NCBI RefSeq assembly: GCF_001854125.1
Contig: NZ_CP017715.1
Span: 1,178,001 to 1,242,000, forward strand
DNA length: 64,000 nt
Direction: 5' to 3'
From: Marinobacter salinus
GTDB taxonomy: Bacteria; Pseudomonadota; Gammaproteobacteria; Pseudomonadales; Oleiphilaceae
The position numbers and the translations under genes were made by a program. The notes below the pieces were generated by a model. It was given only the letters and a program-made list of their open reading frames with translations, made no database searches and was not told the origin of the DNA. Positions 36,507 through 47,620 of the stretch are shown here, in pieces. How positions within the stretch are numbered: position 1 is the stretch's first letter; the number at the start of each line of letters is the position of its first letter.

Positions 36507-39055
36507 ATCCATAGCATGGCACCCATCTCCAGCGGGTGAGATAGTGAGTCGTTGTATGGATAGAGCCGCAATCTGAGTGTTTGTAAGCCAGGGTAAGGTG
36601 GGGGAATACGAGCTGAAAAGACGGTCGTTTCCCCCCGCTGTTCTTCCTGCTCTAGCAGGAACCGATCCGGTCCCGACGACTCATGGCTTCCGGTGCACTC
36701 CGGGGTAACCAGGCATTCAACCCGTACATCGTCTGCTGTTAAGCCGTTCAGTTCGGCTTCCACGCGCAACTCAACGGTTTCATCAAAGGGGCACCGACAC
36801 TCCACGCAACCCTGAACCCTGATTGACACACCCGGCCAGGCGTTACGGACTCGCTGTTTCCATTCGGCCAGCTCGGTTGCCACTGCGCCGTCTGCCTCGG
36901 CCATCTTCTTGCCCTGGCCAGAGGCAGGACAGTAATAGCGCTCAACGTAGTCCATAACCATTCGCTGGGCGTTAAACCGGGGCATGATAGATTTCATGGA
37001 GTTCTTGGAGCGTTCAACCCAGCCCTTCGAGTAGCCTTGTGACGCCCGATCGTAGTAAAGAGGCACGATCTCAAACTCCAGTAGATCCAGGAGGTCTCTT
37101 GCTTCTTCTTCATTGCGGAACTCTGGATCCAGCCCGGTATCCCGAGGCGTGATCGCCCAGCCATTGGAGCCGTCATAGCCCTCGCCCCACCAGCCATCCA
37201 GCACGCTCAGATTGAGTGCCCCGTTGATGGCGGCCTTTTCACCGGATGTGCCACTGGCCTCCTTGGGGTATTCCGGAGTGTTCAACCAGACATCGACACC
37301 GCTCAGAAGCCGTCTTGCCATGGCCTGATCGTAGTCTTCCAGAATAATAATGTGGCCCATCAGAGTAGGGTGCATGGAGAGATCGTGGATGACTTTGATC
37401 AATTGCTGGCCGGGGCTGTCCTTCGGGTGGGCCTTGCCCGCAAACACCAGTACCACCGGTTGATCCGGATTTGTCAGAATGCGCTCAAGCCGCTCAAGGT
37501 CTGAAAATATCAGGGTGGCGCGCTTGTAGGTGGCAAAGCGTCTGGCAAATCCGATAACAAGCGTATCCTTTTCCGGAGAGACCAGTTGGCGTGTCATTCG
37601 CTCTGTAACTGAGTGACCGGTCCCGTTGCGGACATGCTGCCGCCCGAGCTGCTCGACAACAAACTCTCCCATCTGCTGTTTCAGTGCTTTGTGAACGCTC
37701 CAGTAGTGGTAGTCCGGAATGCTGTCGACAAAGGTCCAGAATTCGGGGTTGCGCAGTTCACTCTTCCAGGCCGGTGTCTGTATGTCGAACAGGCTGGACC
37801 ATTCGGGCGCGAGAAAGGTCGGTACGTGAACACCATTTGTTATGTACCCTATCGGGTTTTCGCTGGCAGGGATCTGAGGCCAGATTTCACCTTCCATAAC
37901 CGATGCCACGCTACCGTGAATACGACTGACGCCATTGTGGAAGCGCGAACCGCGCAAGCCAAGGCTGGTCATGTTGAAGGTATCGCCACCGGTCTTTGAT
38001 CCGAGTGCAAACACCTTTTCGAAATCCAGTCCGGATTCTTTCAGATAAGTCCCTAGTGCATGATGCACCAACCCTCGACTGAAAATATCGTGCCCCGCGG
38101 GCACCGGGGTGTGGGTTGTGAACAGGGTGGCTGCGGCGACAGCTTCCAGAGCAGCTTCAAACGACAACCCGTTAATCATAGTCTGGCGACACCGCTCCAA
38201 AATCTGGAAAGCGGCATGCCCCTCATTGATATGCCAGACTGTGGGCTTGAAGTCCAGCGCATCGAGCACGCGGATCCCACCGATCCCCAGTAACATTTCC
38301 TGACTGATCCGCGTGGATTCGTCTCCGCCATAGAGCTGTAAGGTGAGCTCTTGATCTTCTTTATTGTTTTCGGTGGTATGGGTGTCCAGCAGGTACAAAC
38401 GGATGTGCCCGACCCGGGCTTCCCATACGCGGGCCACGACCGTGCGTCCGGGGAACGGTATCGAAACCTTCAGGAGTTCACCGTCTTTCTCCACGGGTGT
38501 AATCGGTAATTCATCGCTGGAGTGGGACTGGTACCGGGCGACCTGCTGCCCTTGTGGATCGATGCTCTGAATGAAGTAACCCTGCTGGTACAACAACCCT
38601 ATCGCCACGAAGGGAAGCCCAAGATCACTGGCCGCCTTGCAGTGATCTCCCGCCAGAATACCAAGCCCGCCGGAATAGATCGGGAAGCTTTCATGAAAGC
38701 CGAACTCGGCGCAGAAGTAGGCAACCAAAGAGGTGTCCGGATCCAGCTTTTCGACCACTTCAGGCCCTGGCTCCGCTTCGAGGTATGCGTCATAATTACT
38801 TAGAATTCTTCGATATTCAGACAAAAATGCCCGATCCTCAGACGCTTCGTCTAGACGTTCCTGAGCGACGCGGCGGAGGAAAAGCTTGGGGTTGTGCTCC
38901 ACTTTTTGCCACAGGGGCAGGTCGATCCTGGCGAACAGACCTCTCACGCCGTGGTTCCAGCTGTAAAAGAGATCGTTGGCCAGTTCGTCCAGTCGTTCCA
39001 GAGCTTCCGGGACACGCGGACTCGCTTCAAGCCGGAAATGGGTTACTTCATGCAT
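36503..39055 (-). CDS. glgP: Alpha-glucan phosphorylase, GT35 (copy 1)
   Basis: Releases glucose-1-phosphate from glycogen/maltodextrin with pyridoxal phosphate. This 850-residue enzyme is of the short alpha-glucan phosphorylase type. Visible blocks are YFCAEFGFHESFPIYSGGLGILAGDHCKAASDLGLP, HINEGHAAF, TTHTPVPAGHD, and GFARRFATYKRATL. The PLP-Lys region is EASGTSGEKAAINGALNLSVLDGWWGE. ATG 39055 has AGGAGG eight bases upstream. It is the last gene of the minus arm, 41 bases after glgA. A second copy lies at the end of the plus arm. Confidence 0.95.
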   Translation of the reverse strand: MHEVTHFRLEASPRVPEALERLDELANDLFYSWNHGVRGLFARIDLPLWQKVEHNPKLFLRRVAQERLDEASEDRAFLSEYRRILSNYDAYLEAEPGPEVVEKLDPDTSLVAYFCAEFGFHESFPIYSGGLGILAGDHCKAASDLGLPFVAIGLLYQQGYFIQSIDPQGQQVARYQSHSSDELPITPVEKDGELLKVSIPFPGRTVVARVWEARVGHIRLYLLDTHTTENNKEDQELTLQLYGGDESTRISQEMLLGIGGIRVLDALDFKPTVWHINEGHAAFQILERCRQTMINGLSFEAALEAVAAATLFTTHTPVPAGHDIFSRGLVHHALGTYLKESGLDFEKVFALGSKTGGDTFNMTSLGLRGSRFHNGVSRIHGSVASVMEGEIWPQIPASENPIGYITNGVHVPTFLAPEWSSLFDIQTPAWKSELRNPEFWTFVDSIPDYHYWSVHKALKQQMGEFVVEQLGRQHVRNGTGHSVTERMTRQLVSPEKDTLVIGFARRFATYKRATLIFSDLERLERILTNPDQPVVLVFAGKAHPKDSPGQQLIKVIHDLSMHPTLMGHIIILEDYDQAMARRLLSGVDVWLNTPEYPKEASGTSGEKAAINGALNLSVLDGWWGEGYDGSNGWAITPRDTGLDPEFRNEEEARDLLDLLEFEIVPLYYDRASQGYSKGWVERSKNSMKSIMPRFNAQRMVMDYVERYYCPASGQGKKMAEADGAVATELAEWKQRVRNAWPGVSIRVQGCVECRCPFDETVELRVEAELNGLTADDVRVECLVTPECTGSHESSGPDRFLLEQEEQRGETTVFSARIPPPYPGLQTLRLRLYPYNDSLSHPLEMGAMLWI

Positions 39056-39096
39056 GCTGGCTGCCTCCTCTTGGGCAAACACTCACATTAAGCCTG

Positions 39097-40548
39097 CTAA
39101 GACTGTTGTTGAGCCAAAATCTCTTGATACAGCTCCCCGTACTGCCGGGCACTCTGCTTCCAGGAATAGTCTCCGGACATGCCGTTAGTCTGAAGCCGTC
39201 GCCAGGCCTTTCTGTTTTTGAGGCAATCCAGGGCGCGCTCGATGGCGTTCAGGAAACTATCAGCATTCGCCTCATGAAAAGAAAAACCGTTGGCCCTGTC
39301 TATGCCGGTTTCCGACAGATCAAAAACGGTATCTTTCAGGCCCCCGACAGAGTGGACGATGGGTATTGTTCCGTAGCGCAGACTGTACATCTGGTTGAGT
39401 CCGCAAGGCTCAAACCGTGACGGCATGAGGAATGCGTCGCTTCCGGCGGTGATCCGGTGAGCCAGCGGTTCATTGTAGCCAAGGGTCAGCGATACCTGAT
39501 CCGGCCATTCCCGCGCCAGCCGTTTCAGAGGTTCCTCATATCGGGTTTCGCCCGAGCCGAGCAGGGCAAACTGACAACCGCGCTCAAGCAGTTGAGGCAT
39601 CACATCCAACAACCAGTCGAGGCCCTTTTGCCCGACGAGTCGCCCGATGAAACCGAGTAACGGCGCGCCATTGACCTCCAGCCCAAGCTCCTGCTGCAGC
39701 CTTGTCTGGCACTGAGCCTTGCTTTTAAGGTGATCTTTGCCGTAGTGAAACTGCAGGTGCTCGTCTTCTTCCGGGTTCCAGCTCCGGGTATCAATACCGT
39801 TGAGAATACCGGAGAGCTGCGCCTGTCGGTGGCGAAGCAGTCCGTCAAGCCCATAACCGAACTCGGGGCTCTGAATTTCCTGTGCATATCCCGGGCTGAC
39901 CGTGGTTATCCGATCGCTGAAGACCAGGCCGCCTTTGATGAACGACAGCTGGTCATGGAATTCCAGCTCCTCAAGCCGCCAGAGGGAATCCGGAAGGCCG
40001 AGCGCCCGAAAGGTGTCACTGGGAAACAGTCCCTGGTAGGCAAGATTGTGGATGGTAAATACCGTTCCGGGTCGTTTATGTGAATGCGCGAGGAGCGCAG
40101 GAATCAAGCCGCTCTGCCAGTCATTGCAGTGAACGATATCCGGTCTCCAGCTCAGGCCGGCTTGCCCCAAAGCCATCATGACGCCGACCTGGGCAAACAG
40201 ATGAAACCGATAGGCGTTATCCCACCAGTCTTCGCCTTCATCGTTTTGATACGGGTTGCCCGGCCGGTCAAACAGGGGCGCGCAATCAACCAGCCATAAT
40301 GTAACCGCAGTACCCGGTAGCCGGGTGCGCCAGAGACTGACGTCATATTGGCCGATGCTGAACCGCACCTTACGCCTGGATCCAGCCTTTCGGGCTGCAG
40401 CGATCGCGGCAGGATAGCCGGGCAGGAGGATATGCACATCGTATCCGATGCGACAAAGCGCCTCGGGTAAGCTCGCCGACACATCGGCGAGACCCCCGGT
40501 TTTAACCAGTGGGTAGACTTCGCTGGTGGCAAAAAGAATCCGTTTCAC
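39097..40548 (-). CDS. glgA: Glycogen synthase (ADP-glucose)
   Basis: GlgA extends alpha-1,4 glucan chains from ADP-glucose. The 483-residue GT5 enzyme has the N-terminal substrate motif [16 protein letters not shown], then [13 protein letters not shown], a [13 protein letters not shown] stretch, and the C-terminal donor region [34 protein letters not shown]. Its ATG overlaps the glgB stop by four bases (ATGA type), indicating translational coupling. ADP-glucose comes from GlgC encoded divergently. Confidence 0.96.
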   Translation of the reverse strand: MKRILFATSEVYPLVKTGGLADVSASLPEALCRIGYDVHILLPGYPAAIAAARKAGSRRKVRFSIGQYDVSLWRTRLPGTAVTLWLVDCAPLFDRPGNPYQNDEGEDWWDNAYRFHLFAQVGVMMALGQAGLSWRPDIVHCNDWQSGLIPALLAHSHKRPGTVFTIHNLAYQGLFPSDTFRALGLPDSLWRLEELEFHDQLSFIKGGLVFSDRITTVSPGYAQEIQSPEFGYGLDGLLRHRQAQLSGILNGIDTRSWNPEEDEHLQFHYGKDHLKSKAQCQTRLQQELGLEVNGAPLLGFIGRLVGQKGLDWLLDVMPQLLERGCQFALLGSGETRYEEPLKRLAREWPDQVSLTLGYNEPLAHRITAGSDAFLMPSRFEPCGLNQMYSLRYGTIPIVHSVGGLKDTVFDLSETGIDRANGFSFHEANADSFLNAIERALDCLKNRKAWRRLQTNGMSGDYSWKQSARQYGELYQEILAQQQS

Positions 40549-42431
40549 GAGGATGGCCTCAGGACGACGGCACCGAGAGGCGGCAACGTCAGTTCCAGCG
40601 ACCAGTCTCGTTCCATCCAGGGCTGATCGTCTGCAACCATCGGAAAGGGGTTTCCAACGTTGCTTCCGCCATAGTACTCGGAGTCTGAATTAAGGATTTC
40701 CAGCCAGGTTCCCGACTGCGGAACACCGATGCGGTAATGGTGCCTCGGCACCGGCGTGAAGTTGATGACAATGAGAGTCGACTCACCGTCAGCGACTCGA
40801 AGATAACTGATAACCGACTGCGGGGAATCATGGCAATCAATCCATTCAAATCCCCGGGGTGTGAAATCTTTTCCGTGAAGCGAAACTTCACGGCAGTAGA
40901 GCTTGTTGAGATCCTGAACCAGCTTTTGCAGGCCCTGGTGTGCAGGTTCTGCCAGCAACTCCCAATCCAGCTCTCTTGACTCACACCACTCTCGACCCTG
41001 ACCGAATTCGCCCCCCATAAACAGAAGCTTGGCGCCGGGGTAGGTAAACATATAGGTGTAGAGCAGCCGCAATGACGCCCGTTTTTGCCAGTCATCTCCG
41101 GGCATTTTATTGATAAGGCTACCCTTTCCATGGACGACTTCATCATGGGAAAGCGGAAGCATGAAGTTTTCCGAAAACGCATAAAGCAGACCGAAGGTGA
41201 GCTTGTCGTGGTGATACTGCCGGTATACCGGATCCTGCTGAAAATAAGCCAGGGTGTCGTGCATCCACCCCATATTCCATTTCAGGTTGAACCCGAGCCC
41301 CCCAAGTTCCGGTGGCCGGGTGACAGCGGGCCATGACGTGGACTCTTCAGCAATCACCAGCGTTCCCGGAAAGCGCTCCTGGCACACCCGGTTCAGCTCC
41401 CGCAAAAAATTGATAGCTTCCAGGTTCTCATGGCCGCCATGAATGTTCGGTAGCCATTCGCCCTCTTTGCGGGAGTAGTTGAGGTAGAGCATCGAAGCCA
41501 CTGCATCCACTCGCAGTCCGTCGATATGGAAAGCGTCCAGCCAGAAAAGGGCACTTCCGATCAGAAAATTACGGACCTCGTGACGGCCATAATTGTAGAT
41601 CAGTGTTCCCCAGTCCTTGTGCTGGCCCCTTCGGGGATCCTCATGTTCGTACAGGGCGGTACCGTCAAAGCGGGCGAGGGCATGATCGTCAGTCGGGAAA
41701 TGGCCTGGCACCCAATCCAGAAGGACGCCAATGTCATGGCGGTGGCACTGGTCTACCAGATACCGTAAATCGTCCGGACTGCCAAACCGGCTGGTGGGGG
41801 CGTAGTAACCCGTCGTCTGATAACCCCAGGACTCATCAAGTGGGTGCTCTGTTACCGGCAACAGCTCAATATGGGTAAAGCCCATTTCAATGACATAAGG
41901 CACCAGCTGATCTGCCAGCTCGCGGTATGTCAGCCAGCGACCGGAGCCATGATGACGCCATGACGCAGCGTGAACTTCATAAACCGAAACGGGCGCCTCC
42001 TGCCAGTTCCAGTGCCCTCGTTTAGAAAGCCAGTCACCGTCTCCCCACCCGAAATAGCCCCGCTCTGTCACAACGGCGGCATTGGCTGGCCGCAGCTCAA
42101 ATGACTGGCCATAGGGGTCGGTTTTCAGCAGTTGCCGGCCGGCCGATGTGGTAATCGAAAATTTGTACAGGGCCCCAGCCGTGATGCCCGGTATGAAGAG
42201 AGACCAGACACCGGTTCCGTCATGCAGGGCCATCCTGTGACTGGAAGTGCTCCAGCCGTTGAAATCACCCGTCACGCTCACCGCTTCGGCGCTGGGCGCC
42301 CAAACGGCAAAACGTACGCCTTCCGTTCCTTTGTTTTTGCAGATGTGAGCACCGAGCACATTGTAGATATGCCAGTGACGCCCTTCGTTAAATAGATGGA
42401 GATCAAAGTCGCTCAGGGTAGGGCTTTCCAT
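40545..42431 (-). CDS. glgB: 1,4-alpha-glucan branching enzyme
   Basis: GlgB introduces alpha-1,6 branches. About 628 residues from ATG 42431, with an N-terminal carbohydrate-binding immunoglobulin-like domain ([21 protein letters not shown]) and a GH13 barrel. Catalytic residues are seen in [14 protein letters not shown] (nucleophile Asp), [10 protein letters not shown] (acid Glu) and [15 protein letters not shown] (transition-state Asp). It lacks the extra N-terminal domain of the longest GlgB forms. It is the first gene of the minus-strand glgBAP unit. Confidence 0.96.
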   Translation of the reverse strand: MESPTLSDFDLHLFNEGRHWHIYNVLGAHICKNKGTEGVRFAVWAPSAEAVSVTGDFNGWSTSSHRMALHDGTGVWSLFIPGITAGALYKFSITTSAGRQLLKTDPYGQSFELRPANAAVVTERGYFGWGDGDWLSKRGHWNWQEAPVSVYEVHAASWRHHGSGRWLTYRELADQLVPYVIEMGFTHIELLPVTEHPLDESWGYQTTGYYAPTSRFGSPDDLRYLVDQCHRHDIGVLLDWVPGHFPTDDHALARFDGTALYEHEDPRRGQHKDWGTLIYNYGRHEVRNFLIGSALFWLDAFHIDGLRVDAVASMLYLNYSRKEGEWLPNIHGGHENLEAINFLRELNRVCQERFPGTLVIAEESTSWPAVTRPPELGGLGFNLKWNMGWMHDTLAYFQQDPVYRQYHHDKLTFGLLYAFSENFMLPLSHDEVVHGKGSLINKMPGDDWQKRASLRLLYTYMFTYPGAKLLFMGGEFGQGREWCESRELDWELLAEPAHQGLQKLVQDLNKLYCREVSLHGKDFTPRGFEWIDCHDSPQSVISYLRVADGESTLIVINFTPVPRHHYRIGVPQSGTWLEILNSDSEYYGGSNVGNPFPMVADDQPWMERDWSLELTLPPLGAVVLRPSS

Positions 42432-42627
42432 AGACCACACTCGTTCCTGCCATCGGGTTTTTCATTGGACGCCATGTGGGTTGTTCAAAAAATGACCCAC
42501 AACAATTTTACGTCATAATACCGTGATACTGTTCTAATATTATTGCGTGAGTCAAAAACATGTCGAACTCCCGTGTCCTAAGGCAGACGCAGGGGTAGAA
42601 GACCTTTTGGTTTTCAGGGAAGCTAAT
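42432..42627. promoter_or_regulatory. Divergent glgB/glgC control region with inverted repeat
   Basis: The 196 bases between the glgB and glgC starts must hold promoters for both arms of the cluster. A 7-base inverted repeat, TGTGGGT (42475-42481) and ACCCACA (42495-42501), separated by 13 mostly AT bases, could be a regulator-binding site. AT-rich sequence at 42505-42545 with TAATATTATT is a plausible plus-strand -10 area. I cannot assign a regulator or exact promoters. Confidence 0.4.
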
Positions 42628-43893
42628 ATGCAAACGACCAAGCGTTACGTCAGCCGTCTCACACGACAAACTCTGGCACTGGTTCTTGCCGGGGGGCGTG
42701 GAACCCGCCTCCACGAACTCACGAAATGGCGAGCCAAGCCTGCAGTTCCGTTCGGAGGCAAGTTCCGGATCATCGATTTTCCACTTTCAAATTGCATCAA
42801 CTCGGGAATTGGTCAGGTTGGTGTGATTACCCAGTACAAATCACACTCGCTGATCCGGCATATTCAACGGGGCTGGGGGTTTCTGCGGGGAGAGCTGGAC
42901 GAATTCGTCGAGTTGCTTCCGGCCCAGCAACGGATCGAAACCTCGTGGTACGAAGGCACGGCGGACGCGGTGCTCCAGAATCTGGATATCATTCGCAGCC
43001 ATATGTCCGAGTACGTGCTGATTCTGGCTGGAGACCATGTCTACAAAATGGACTACGGCACGATGCTTGCCGCCCATGTGGAGAGCGAAGCCGATATCAC
43101 AGTAGGCTGTATTGAGGTGCCGCATGATGAGGCTTCGGCTTTTGGTGTGATGTCTGTTGATGACGAGCTCCAGATCATCGAGTTTTCCGAAAAACCGAGT
43201 AATCCGAAACCCATGCCGGGAGTTCCGGGCAAGGCCCTGGCGTCAATGGGAATCTATGTTTTCAGTACACAGGTCTTATTCGATGAATTGATGCGCGATC
43301 ATGAATTGGATGAGTCGTCGTCCCATGATTTCGGCAAAGACATTATTCCCTCGGTTATCAACAGGCTTCGGGTCATGGCGTTCCCGTTCCGCGATCCCGT
43401 TCAGAACAAACCCGCCTATTGGCGCGATGTCGGAACTGTCGATGCGCTATGGCAAGCCAACCTGGAGCTCATAGGCATCAGTCCTGAGCTCAATATGTAC
43501 GACTCGCAGTGGCCAATATGGACCTATCAGGAACAGCTGCCCCCGGCCAAGTTTGTCTTCGACGATGAGACCCGCCGTGGCACAGCTGTTGATTCGATGG
43601 TCGCAGGTGGGTGCATTGTCTCTGGCGCCTTGGTGAGGCATTCGCTTCTTTTTTCGCAGGTGCGCGTGCACTCCTACAGCGATGTCCGGGATTCCGTTAT
43701 ATTTCCAGACGTGGAGATCGGCCGGCACTGTCATATTCAGAAAGCCCTCATAGACCGGGGGTGCCGTATTCCCGATGGCACCCGGATCGGCTTTGATGAA
43801 GCCGAAGACCGAAAACGTTTTCGTGTGTCCCCCCAAGGCGTCGTTCTGATAACTCCCGAGATGCTCGGGCAGGACTATCCTCATGGCCTCTGA
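42628..43893 (+). CDS. glgC: Glucose-1-phosphate adenylyltransferase
   Basis: GlgC makes ADP-glucose from glucose-1-phosphate and ATP, the committed step of glycogen synthesis. The roughly 421-residue protein has [17 protein letters not shown] (nucleotide loop), [52 protein letters not shown] and [10 protein letters not shown], followed by a left-handed beta-helix C-terminal domain. ATG 42628 with agggaag upstream fits the family start; an in-frame upstream start (42547) adds 27 residues without homology. Its end overlaps the GH57 gene by 11 bases. Confidence 0.95.
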   Translation: MQTTKRYVSRLTRQTLALVLAGGRGTRLHELTKWRAKPAVPFGGKFRIIDFPLSNCINSGIGQVGVITQYKSHSLIRHIQRGWGFLRGELDEFVELLPAQQRIETSWYEGTADAVLQNLDIIRSHMSEYVLILAGDHVYKMDYGTMLAAHVESEADITVGCIEVPHDEASAFGVMSVDDELQIIEFSEKPSNPKPMPGVPGKALASMGIYVFSTQVLFDELMRDHELDESSSHDFGKDIIPSVINRLRVMAFPFRDPVQNKPAYWRDVGTVDALWQANLELIGISPELNMYDSQWPIWTYQEQLPPAKFVFDDETRRGTAVDSMVAGGCIVSGALVRHSLLFSQVRVHSYSDVRDSVIFPDVEIGRHCHIQKALIDRGCRIPDGTRIGFDEAEDRKRFRVSPQGVVLITPEMLGQDYPHGL

Positions 43894-45610
43894 TCCGAGA
43901 ATACCGGTAGTGCTTTGCTGGCACATGCACCAGCCCGATTACCGGGATCTCAATACCGGCGAATTCCTGTTTCCGTGGGTATATCTCCATACCATCAAGG
44001 ACTACAGCGACATGGCGGCCCATATCGAGGCCCATCCGAATGCCCGCACAGTCGTCAATTTTGCGCCCATACTGCTGGAACAGATCGAAACCTACCTGGT
44101 TCAGATTGAACGCTGGCGCCATGGTGCGGGGCAGATCGGAGACCCGTTGCTGGCAGCCCTTGTTGCAGAGACATTACCTGAAACCGGAACTCCGGCTTTT
44201 CAGGAGCTGATGGAAAAGTGCCTTCGTGCCAATCCTGACAGGATAATCTCCCGCTTTCCGGCCTATCAGAGGCTGTCCGAGTTGGCTGAATTCTATCGGC
44301 AGAAACCGGAAATGCAGCGCTATGTTTCCCCTATGTTCCTCACCGATTTACTGGTGTGGTACCACCTTGGGTGGATGGGCGAAACCATCAGACACGAAAA
44401 CCATTGCGTCCGGAGTCTCCAGGAAAAAGGGTATGGATTTTCAATGGATGACCGGCACGCACTTTTGAATGTGATTTTTGAGATCCTCGCCGGGATTGGT
44501 CCGCGGTATCGCCACCTTGCCCAGAAAGGTCAGGTGGAGCTTTCAGTCAGCCCTTATACCCACAGTATGCTGCCATTGCTGATCGATCTGGCATCTGCTC
44601 GTGAATCCATGCCGGACATTTCATTGCCGGAGTCTGTACGGTATCCCGGTGGCGAACTCAGGGTGGGTTGGCAGCTTCAGCAGGCGAGGATCGTGTTCCA
44701 GCGATTCTTTGGTATCGAACCAACGGGTTGCTGGGCATCTGAGGGAGGACTCAGTCAGGAAACCCTCGGCTTTCTTGATCAGCATGGTTTTCGCTGGACT
44801 GCGAGCGGGGACTCGGTGATACACAACAGTATTAACCGTGCAAAAGAGCTCGACCTTTCTGTTCCCGATGCCGATATCCATCGACCCTACAACTTTGGCG
44901 ATTCACCGATTACCGTTTTCTTTCGGGATGACGGGCTCTCCGATCTGATCGGGTTTACCTATGCAAGCTGGCACGCATCGGATGCAGTAGGAGACCTGGT
45001 TCACCACATGGAGAACATTGCAGCGCATGGTAAACCAGGCTCAAAACCGGTGATCTCCATCATTCTGGACGGCGAGAATGCCTGGGAATACTTCCCCGAG
45101 AATGGTTTTCACTTTCTGGATGAGCTATATGCCGTTCTGGAAGATCATCCCGGCTTGAGACTGACCACTTTCCGCCAGTTGATTGACGAGCCGGTGTGCC
45201 CAACACTTTCATTGCCCCACCTTGTTGCTGGCAGCTGGATTTACGGTACGTTTTCCACCTGGATAGGCGACCCTGACAAGAACCGGGCGTGGGACCTTCT
45301 GTGTGAAGCAAAATTTCATTACGACCGGGCTATGGATAACGGTAGCCTGACGGCTGAACAAAAAGAAACGGCCAGGCGACAGTTGGCGATCTGTGAGGGG
45401 TCAGACTGGTTCTGGTGGTTCGGGGACTACAACCCGGCTCAAATCGTTAGCGATTTCGAGCACCTTTACCGGAGGCACCTGGTAAATCTCTATGACGTAA
45501 TCGGATACAGCGCACCGGCATCGGTCTTCCATCAACTGAGCCAGGGGGGTGGAGAACCGACACATGGTGGTGCCATGAGGCCAGGGCATGATCAGGATGC
45601 TCAGGGATGA
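43883..45610 (+). CDS. Glycoside hydrolase family 57 protein
   Basis: This 575-residue (beta/alpha)7-barrel enzyme acts on alpha-glucans: GH57 contains amylases, amylopullulanases, branching enzymes and 4-alpha-glucanotransferases. The family motifs are HMHQPDYRD (13-22) near the N-terminus, the nucleophile Glu287 in [12 protein letters not shown], the acid/base Asp396 in [16 protein letters not shown], and the following [24 protein letters not shown]. The exact activity is not settled from sequence. It sits between glgC and malQ with overlapping ends on both sides, so it clearly belongs to the glucan operon. Confidence 0.9.
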   Translation: MASDPRIPVVLCWHMHQPDYRDLNTGEFLFPWVYLHTIKDYSDMAAHIEAHPNARTVVNFAPILLEQIETYLVQIERWRHGAGQIGDPLLAALVAETLPETGTPAFQELMEKCLRANPDRIISRFPAYQRLSELAEFYRQKPEMQRYVSPMFLTDLLVWYHLGWMGETIRHENHCVRSLQEKGYGFSMDDRHALLNVIFEILAGIGPRYRHLAQKGQVELSVSPYTHSMLPLLIDLASARESMPDISLPESVRYPGGELRVGWQLQQARIVFQRFFGIEPTGCWASEGGLSQETLGFLDQHGFRWTASGDSVIHNSINRAKELDLSVPDADIHRPYNFGDSPITVFFRDDGLSDLIGFTYASWHASDAVGDLVHHMENIAAHGKPGSKPVISIILDGENAWEYFPENGFHFLDELYAVLEDHPGLRLTTFRQLIDEPVCPTLSLPHLVAGSWIYGTFSTWIGDPDKNRAWDLLCEAKFHYDRAMDNGSLTAEQKETARRQLAICEGSDWFWWFGDYNPAQIVSDFEHLYRRHLVNLYDVIGYSAPASVFHQLSQGGGEPTHGGAMRPGHDQDAQG

Positions 45611-47100
45611 CGCCACTCCGCAGCCGGGAGGACTTGTTTAACAAACGTCGCGTGGGCGTATTGCTTCACCCAACCTGCCTCCAGGCCGATTGGGGCGTTT
45701 TGGGGCAAAGCGCTCGAACGTTTGCCGATTTTCTTGCCGACGCCGGCATCGGGGTGTGGCAAACGCTTCCTATTGGGCCAACACACCGAGACCTTTCCCC
45801 GTACCAGTCACTTTCCGCCCACGCCGGCAATCCGGATTTGATTGATCTGGCGGAACTCGTTCCCCCGGGGCTTCTGCACTCCCGAGATCTTGCACGGATG
45901 CCTGAAAAGCGGGATCGACGGGCTCTCTTTGAACTGGCAGCGCAGCGCTTCTTTGATCGGGCAAGCGAAGAGTCTGAAGTGTTTAGTTATGGCGAATACG
46001 TGCGTTTCAGCAGGCTCAACAATTACTGGCTTGATGATTTTTCCTTATTTTGCGCAATTCGGGAATCTCAACCGGGCATTAGCTGGCTGCACTGGCCAAC
46101 CCTGCTCCGCGACCGGCATCCGGACCCTCTGAGAGAATTTGCCGACCAATCTGCATCCGTCATCAAGAGAATACGATTTGAACAGTTTGTCTTTTATCGC
46201 CAATGGCAGGCATTGAGGCAATATGCCCACGCTCACGACATACTCCTGTTTGGCGATATCCCGATTTTCGTAGCGCATGACAGCGCAGACGTATGGGCGA
46301 ACAGACATCTGTTCAAACTGGACAGCGAGGGCAGGTCTACCGTTGTTGCCGGCGTACCACCGGATTACTTTTCTCCCGACGGGCAACATTGGGGCAATCC
46401 GCTTTACGACTGGGAAGCGATGGCCAGCGAGGGGTATCAGTGGTGGCTGCATCGTCTGGAGAGCCAGCGGCACCTGTTTGACTTGATCCGCCTGGACCAT
46501 TTCCGGGGGCTTCAGGCTTATTGGGAAATACCGGCGGACAGACCCGAATCAAAGAACGGTTACTGGGTGCCAGGACCAGGAAGACATTTTCTGGAGGCTT
46601 GCTTTGGTCGGTTTCCGGATCTCCCACTGGTTGCTGAGAACCTCGGCATCATCGGCGACGATGTCGAACAACTCAGGCAGGATTTTCAGCTACCGGGTAT
46701 GACCGTTCTTCAGTTTGGCTTTGATGGAAGCCCACAAAACCCGCACCTGCTTCACAATCATAAAGAGCAGAACCTGGTTTACACCGGAACCCATGACAAC
46801 GATACAACCCTGGGGTGGTATCGCAGTCTGGACAACCATACCCGTGAGTATGTAAATGACTATTTTGAAACCACCGGCGAGGACATGCCTTGGCCGGTCA
46901 TTGAAGCCGCCTTTCGTTCTGTTTCGTTGTTAGCCATTGTCCCGATGCAGGACTTCCTGGGGCTGGATTCGGACGCGAGATTCAATACGCCGGGCACCAC
47001 TGAAAACAACTGGATCTGGCAGCTGGACTGGAATCTTTGCCCTGAGCACCTCGCCGATCGAATTCGCAAACTTGCCGGAGCTTGCAGAAGATTAACCTGA
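45607..47100 (+). CDS. malQ: 4-alpha-glucanotransferase
   Basis: MalQ (GH77) transfers maltodextrin chains and remodels glucans. The 497-residue protein shows WGVLGQSARTFADFLADAGIGVWQTLPIGPTH, LFGDIPIFVAHDSADVWANRHLF, the nucleophile Asp in IRLDHFRGLQAYWEIP, the Glu in PLVAENLGIIGDDV, and the THDNDTTLGWY loop. Its ATG overlaps the GH57 stop by four bases. Within this cluster it is likely to work with the phosphorylases in glucan recycling. Confidence 0.95.
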   Translation: MTPLRSREDLFNKRRVGVLLHPTCLQADWGVLGQSARTFADFLADAGIGVWQTLPIGPTHRDLSPYQSLSAHAGNPDLIDLAELVPPGLLHSRDLARMPEKRDRRALFELAAQRFFDRASEESEVFSYGEYVRFSRLNNYWLDDFSLFCAIRESQPGISWLHWPTLLRDRHPDPLREFADQSASVIKRIRFEQFVFYRQWQALRQYAHAHDILLFGDIPIFVAHDSADVWANRHLFKLDSEGRSTVVAGVPPDYFSPDGQHWGNPLYDWEAMASEGYQWWLHRLESQRHLFDLIRLDHFRGLQAYWEIPADRPESKNGYWVPGPGRHFLEACFGRFPDLPLVAENLGIIGDDVEQLRQDFQLPGMTVLQFGFDGSPQNPHLLHNHKEQNLVYTGTHDNDTTLGWYRSLDNHTREYVNDYFETTGEDMPWPVIEAAFRSVSLLAIVPMQDFLGLDSDARFNTPGTTENNWIWQLDWNLCPEHLADRIRKLAGACRRLT

Positions 47101-47105
47101 CGCAT

Positions 47106-47173
47106 GGTCAATTTTTGACCGGAATCAAAAAGTCTCTCTCAAGTTGGATATAAATTGTACAAATCCGGTCAAA
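47106..47173. promoter_or_regulatory. GGTCAA-type inverted repeats upstream of pilZ
   Basis: Between malQ and the PilZ gene there are three GGTCAA elements: GGTCAA at 47106-47111, its complement TTGACC at 47115-47120, and GGTCAA again at 47167-47172. The longer arms TTTGACCGGA (47114-47123) and TCCGGTCAAA (47164-47173) form a perfect 10-base inverted repeat with 40 bases between. This is a plausible operator for pilZ and the second phosphorylase gene. No regulator is assigned. Confidence 0.4.
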
Positions 47174-47209
47174 GAATGGACTTAATCCATAACGTCAAAC
47201 GGAGGAGAC

Positions 47210-47575
47210 ATGGAGCACAGACTCAGCAAACGCATTCCGGCAAAACTCGAATTGTTGATTTATAAGCGGGGGATGCCCGTGGCGACCGGTCAGGTCCGGG
47301 ATGCCTCAAAGCGTGGACTCTTCATCGCTACTGGCTATTCCAATGCGCAGCTCAATCAGACACTGGAGATTGAATTCCGGTTTCCAGATCGGCAAGGAAG
47401 GCAGTTCCGAAGACTGAAAGCTCACGTTGTCAGGAAATCCGATCACGGCCTGGGGGTAGATTTTGACGGGATTGAGAACGACACTTTCACAATTTCCTCG
47501 CTCGTTCAGTGGCTAAATAAACATCGTTTGCCTGAGGCCCATTATCCAGAGTGGCAGAGCGCACTGGGGAGGTAA
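47210..47575 (+). CDS. PilZ domain protein
   Basis: This 121-residue protein is almost wholly one PilZ domain, the c-di-GMP receptor module. The RxxxR motif is in HRLSKRIP near the N-terminus and the D/NxSxxG motif is DASKRG (about residues 29-34), so nucleotide binding is likely. A ribosome site, ggagga, precedes ATG 47210. It lies within the plus-strand glucan arm between malQ and the second phosphorylase gene. This suggests c-di-GMP input into glucan turnover, an inference from location only. Confidence 0.82.
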   Translation: MEHRLSKRIPAKLELLIYKRGMPVATGQVRDASKRGLFIATGYSNAQLNQTLEIEFRFPDRQGRQFRRLKAHVVRKSDHGLGVDFDGIENDTFTISSLVQWLNKHRLPEAHYPEWQSALGR

Positions 47576-47595
47576 TAGAAAAACTGAACGTGAGT

Positions 47596-47620
47596 CGGCG
47601 ACCATGATTCATGGTCGCCG
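47596..47620. terminator. Strong hairpin between pilZ and glgP2 (terminator or operator)
   Basis: CGGCGACCATG (47596-47606) and CATGGTCGCCG (47610-47620) form an 11-base perfect stem with a three-base loop. There is no following T-tract on the plus strand, so a classical intrinsic terminator is uncertain; it may instead act as an operator or in attenuation. It covers the upstream ATG (47611) of the phosphorylase gene, arguing against that start. Confidence 0.55.

Noticed and set aside
42547..42627. GlgC N-terminal extension of 27 residues
   Set aside because: No homology is expected there and the ATG at 42628 has a better ribosome site.
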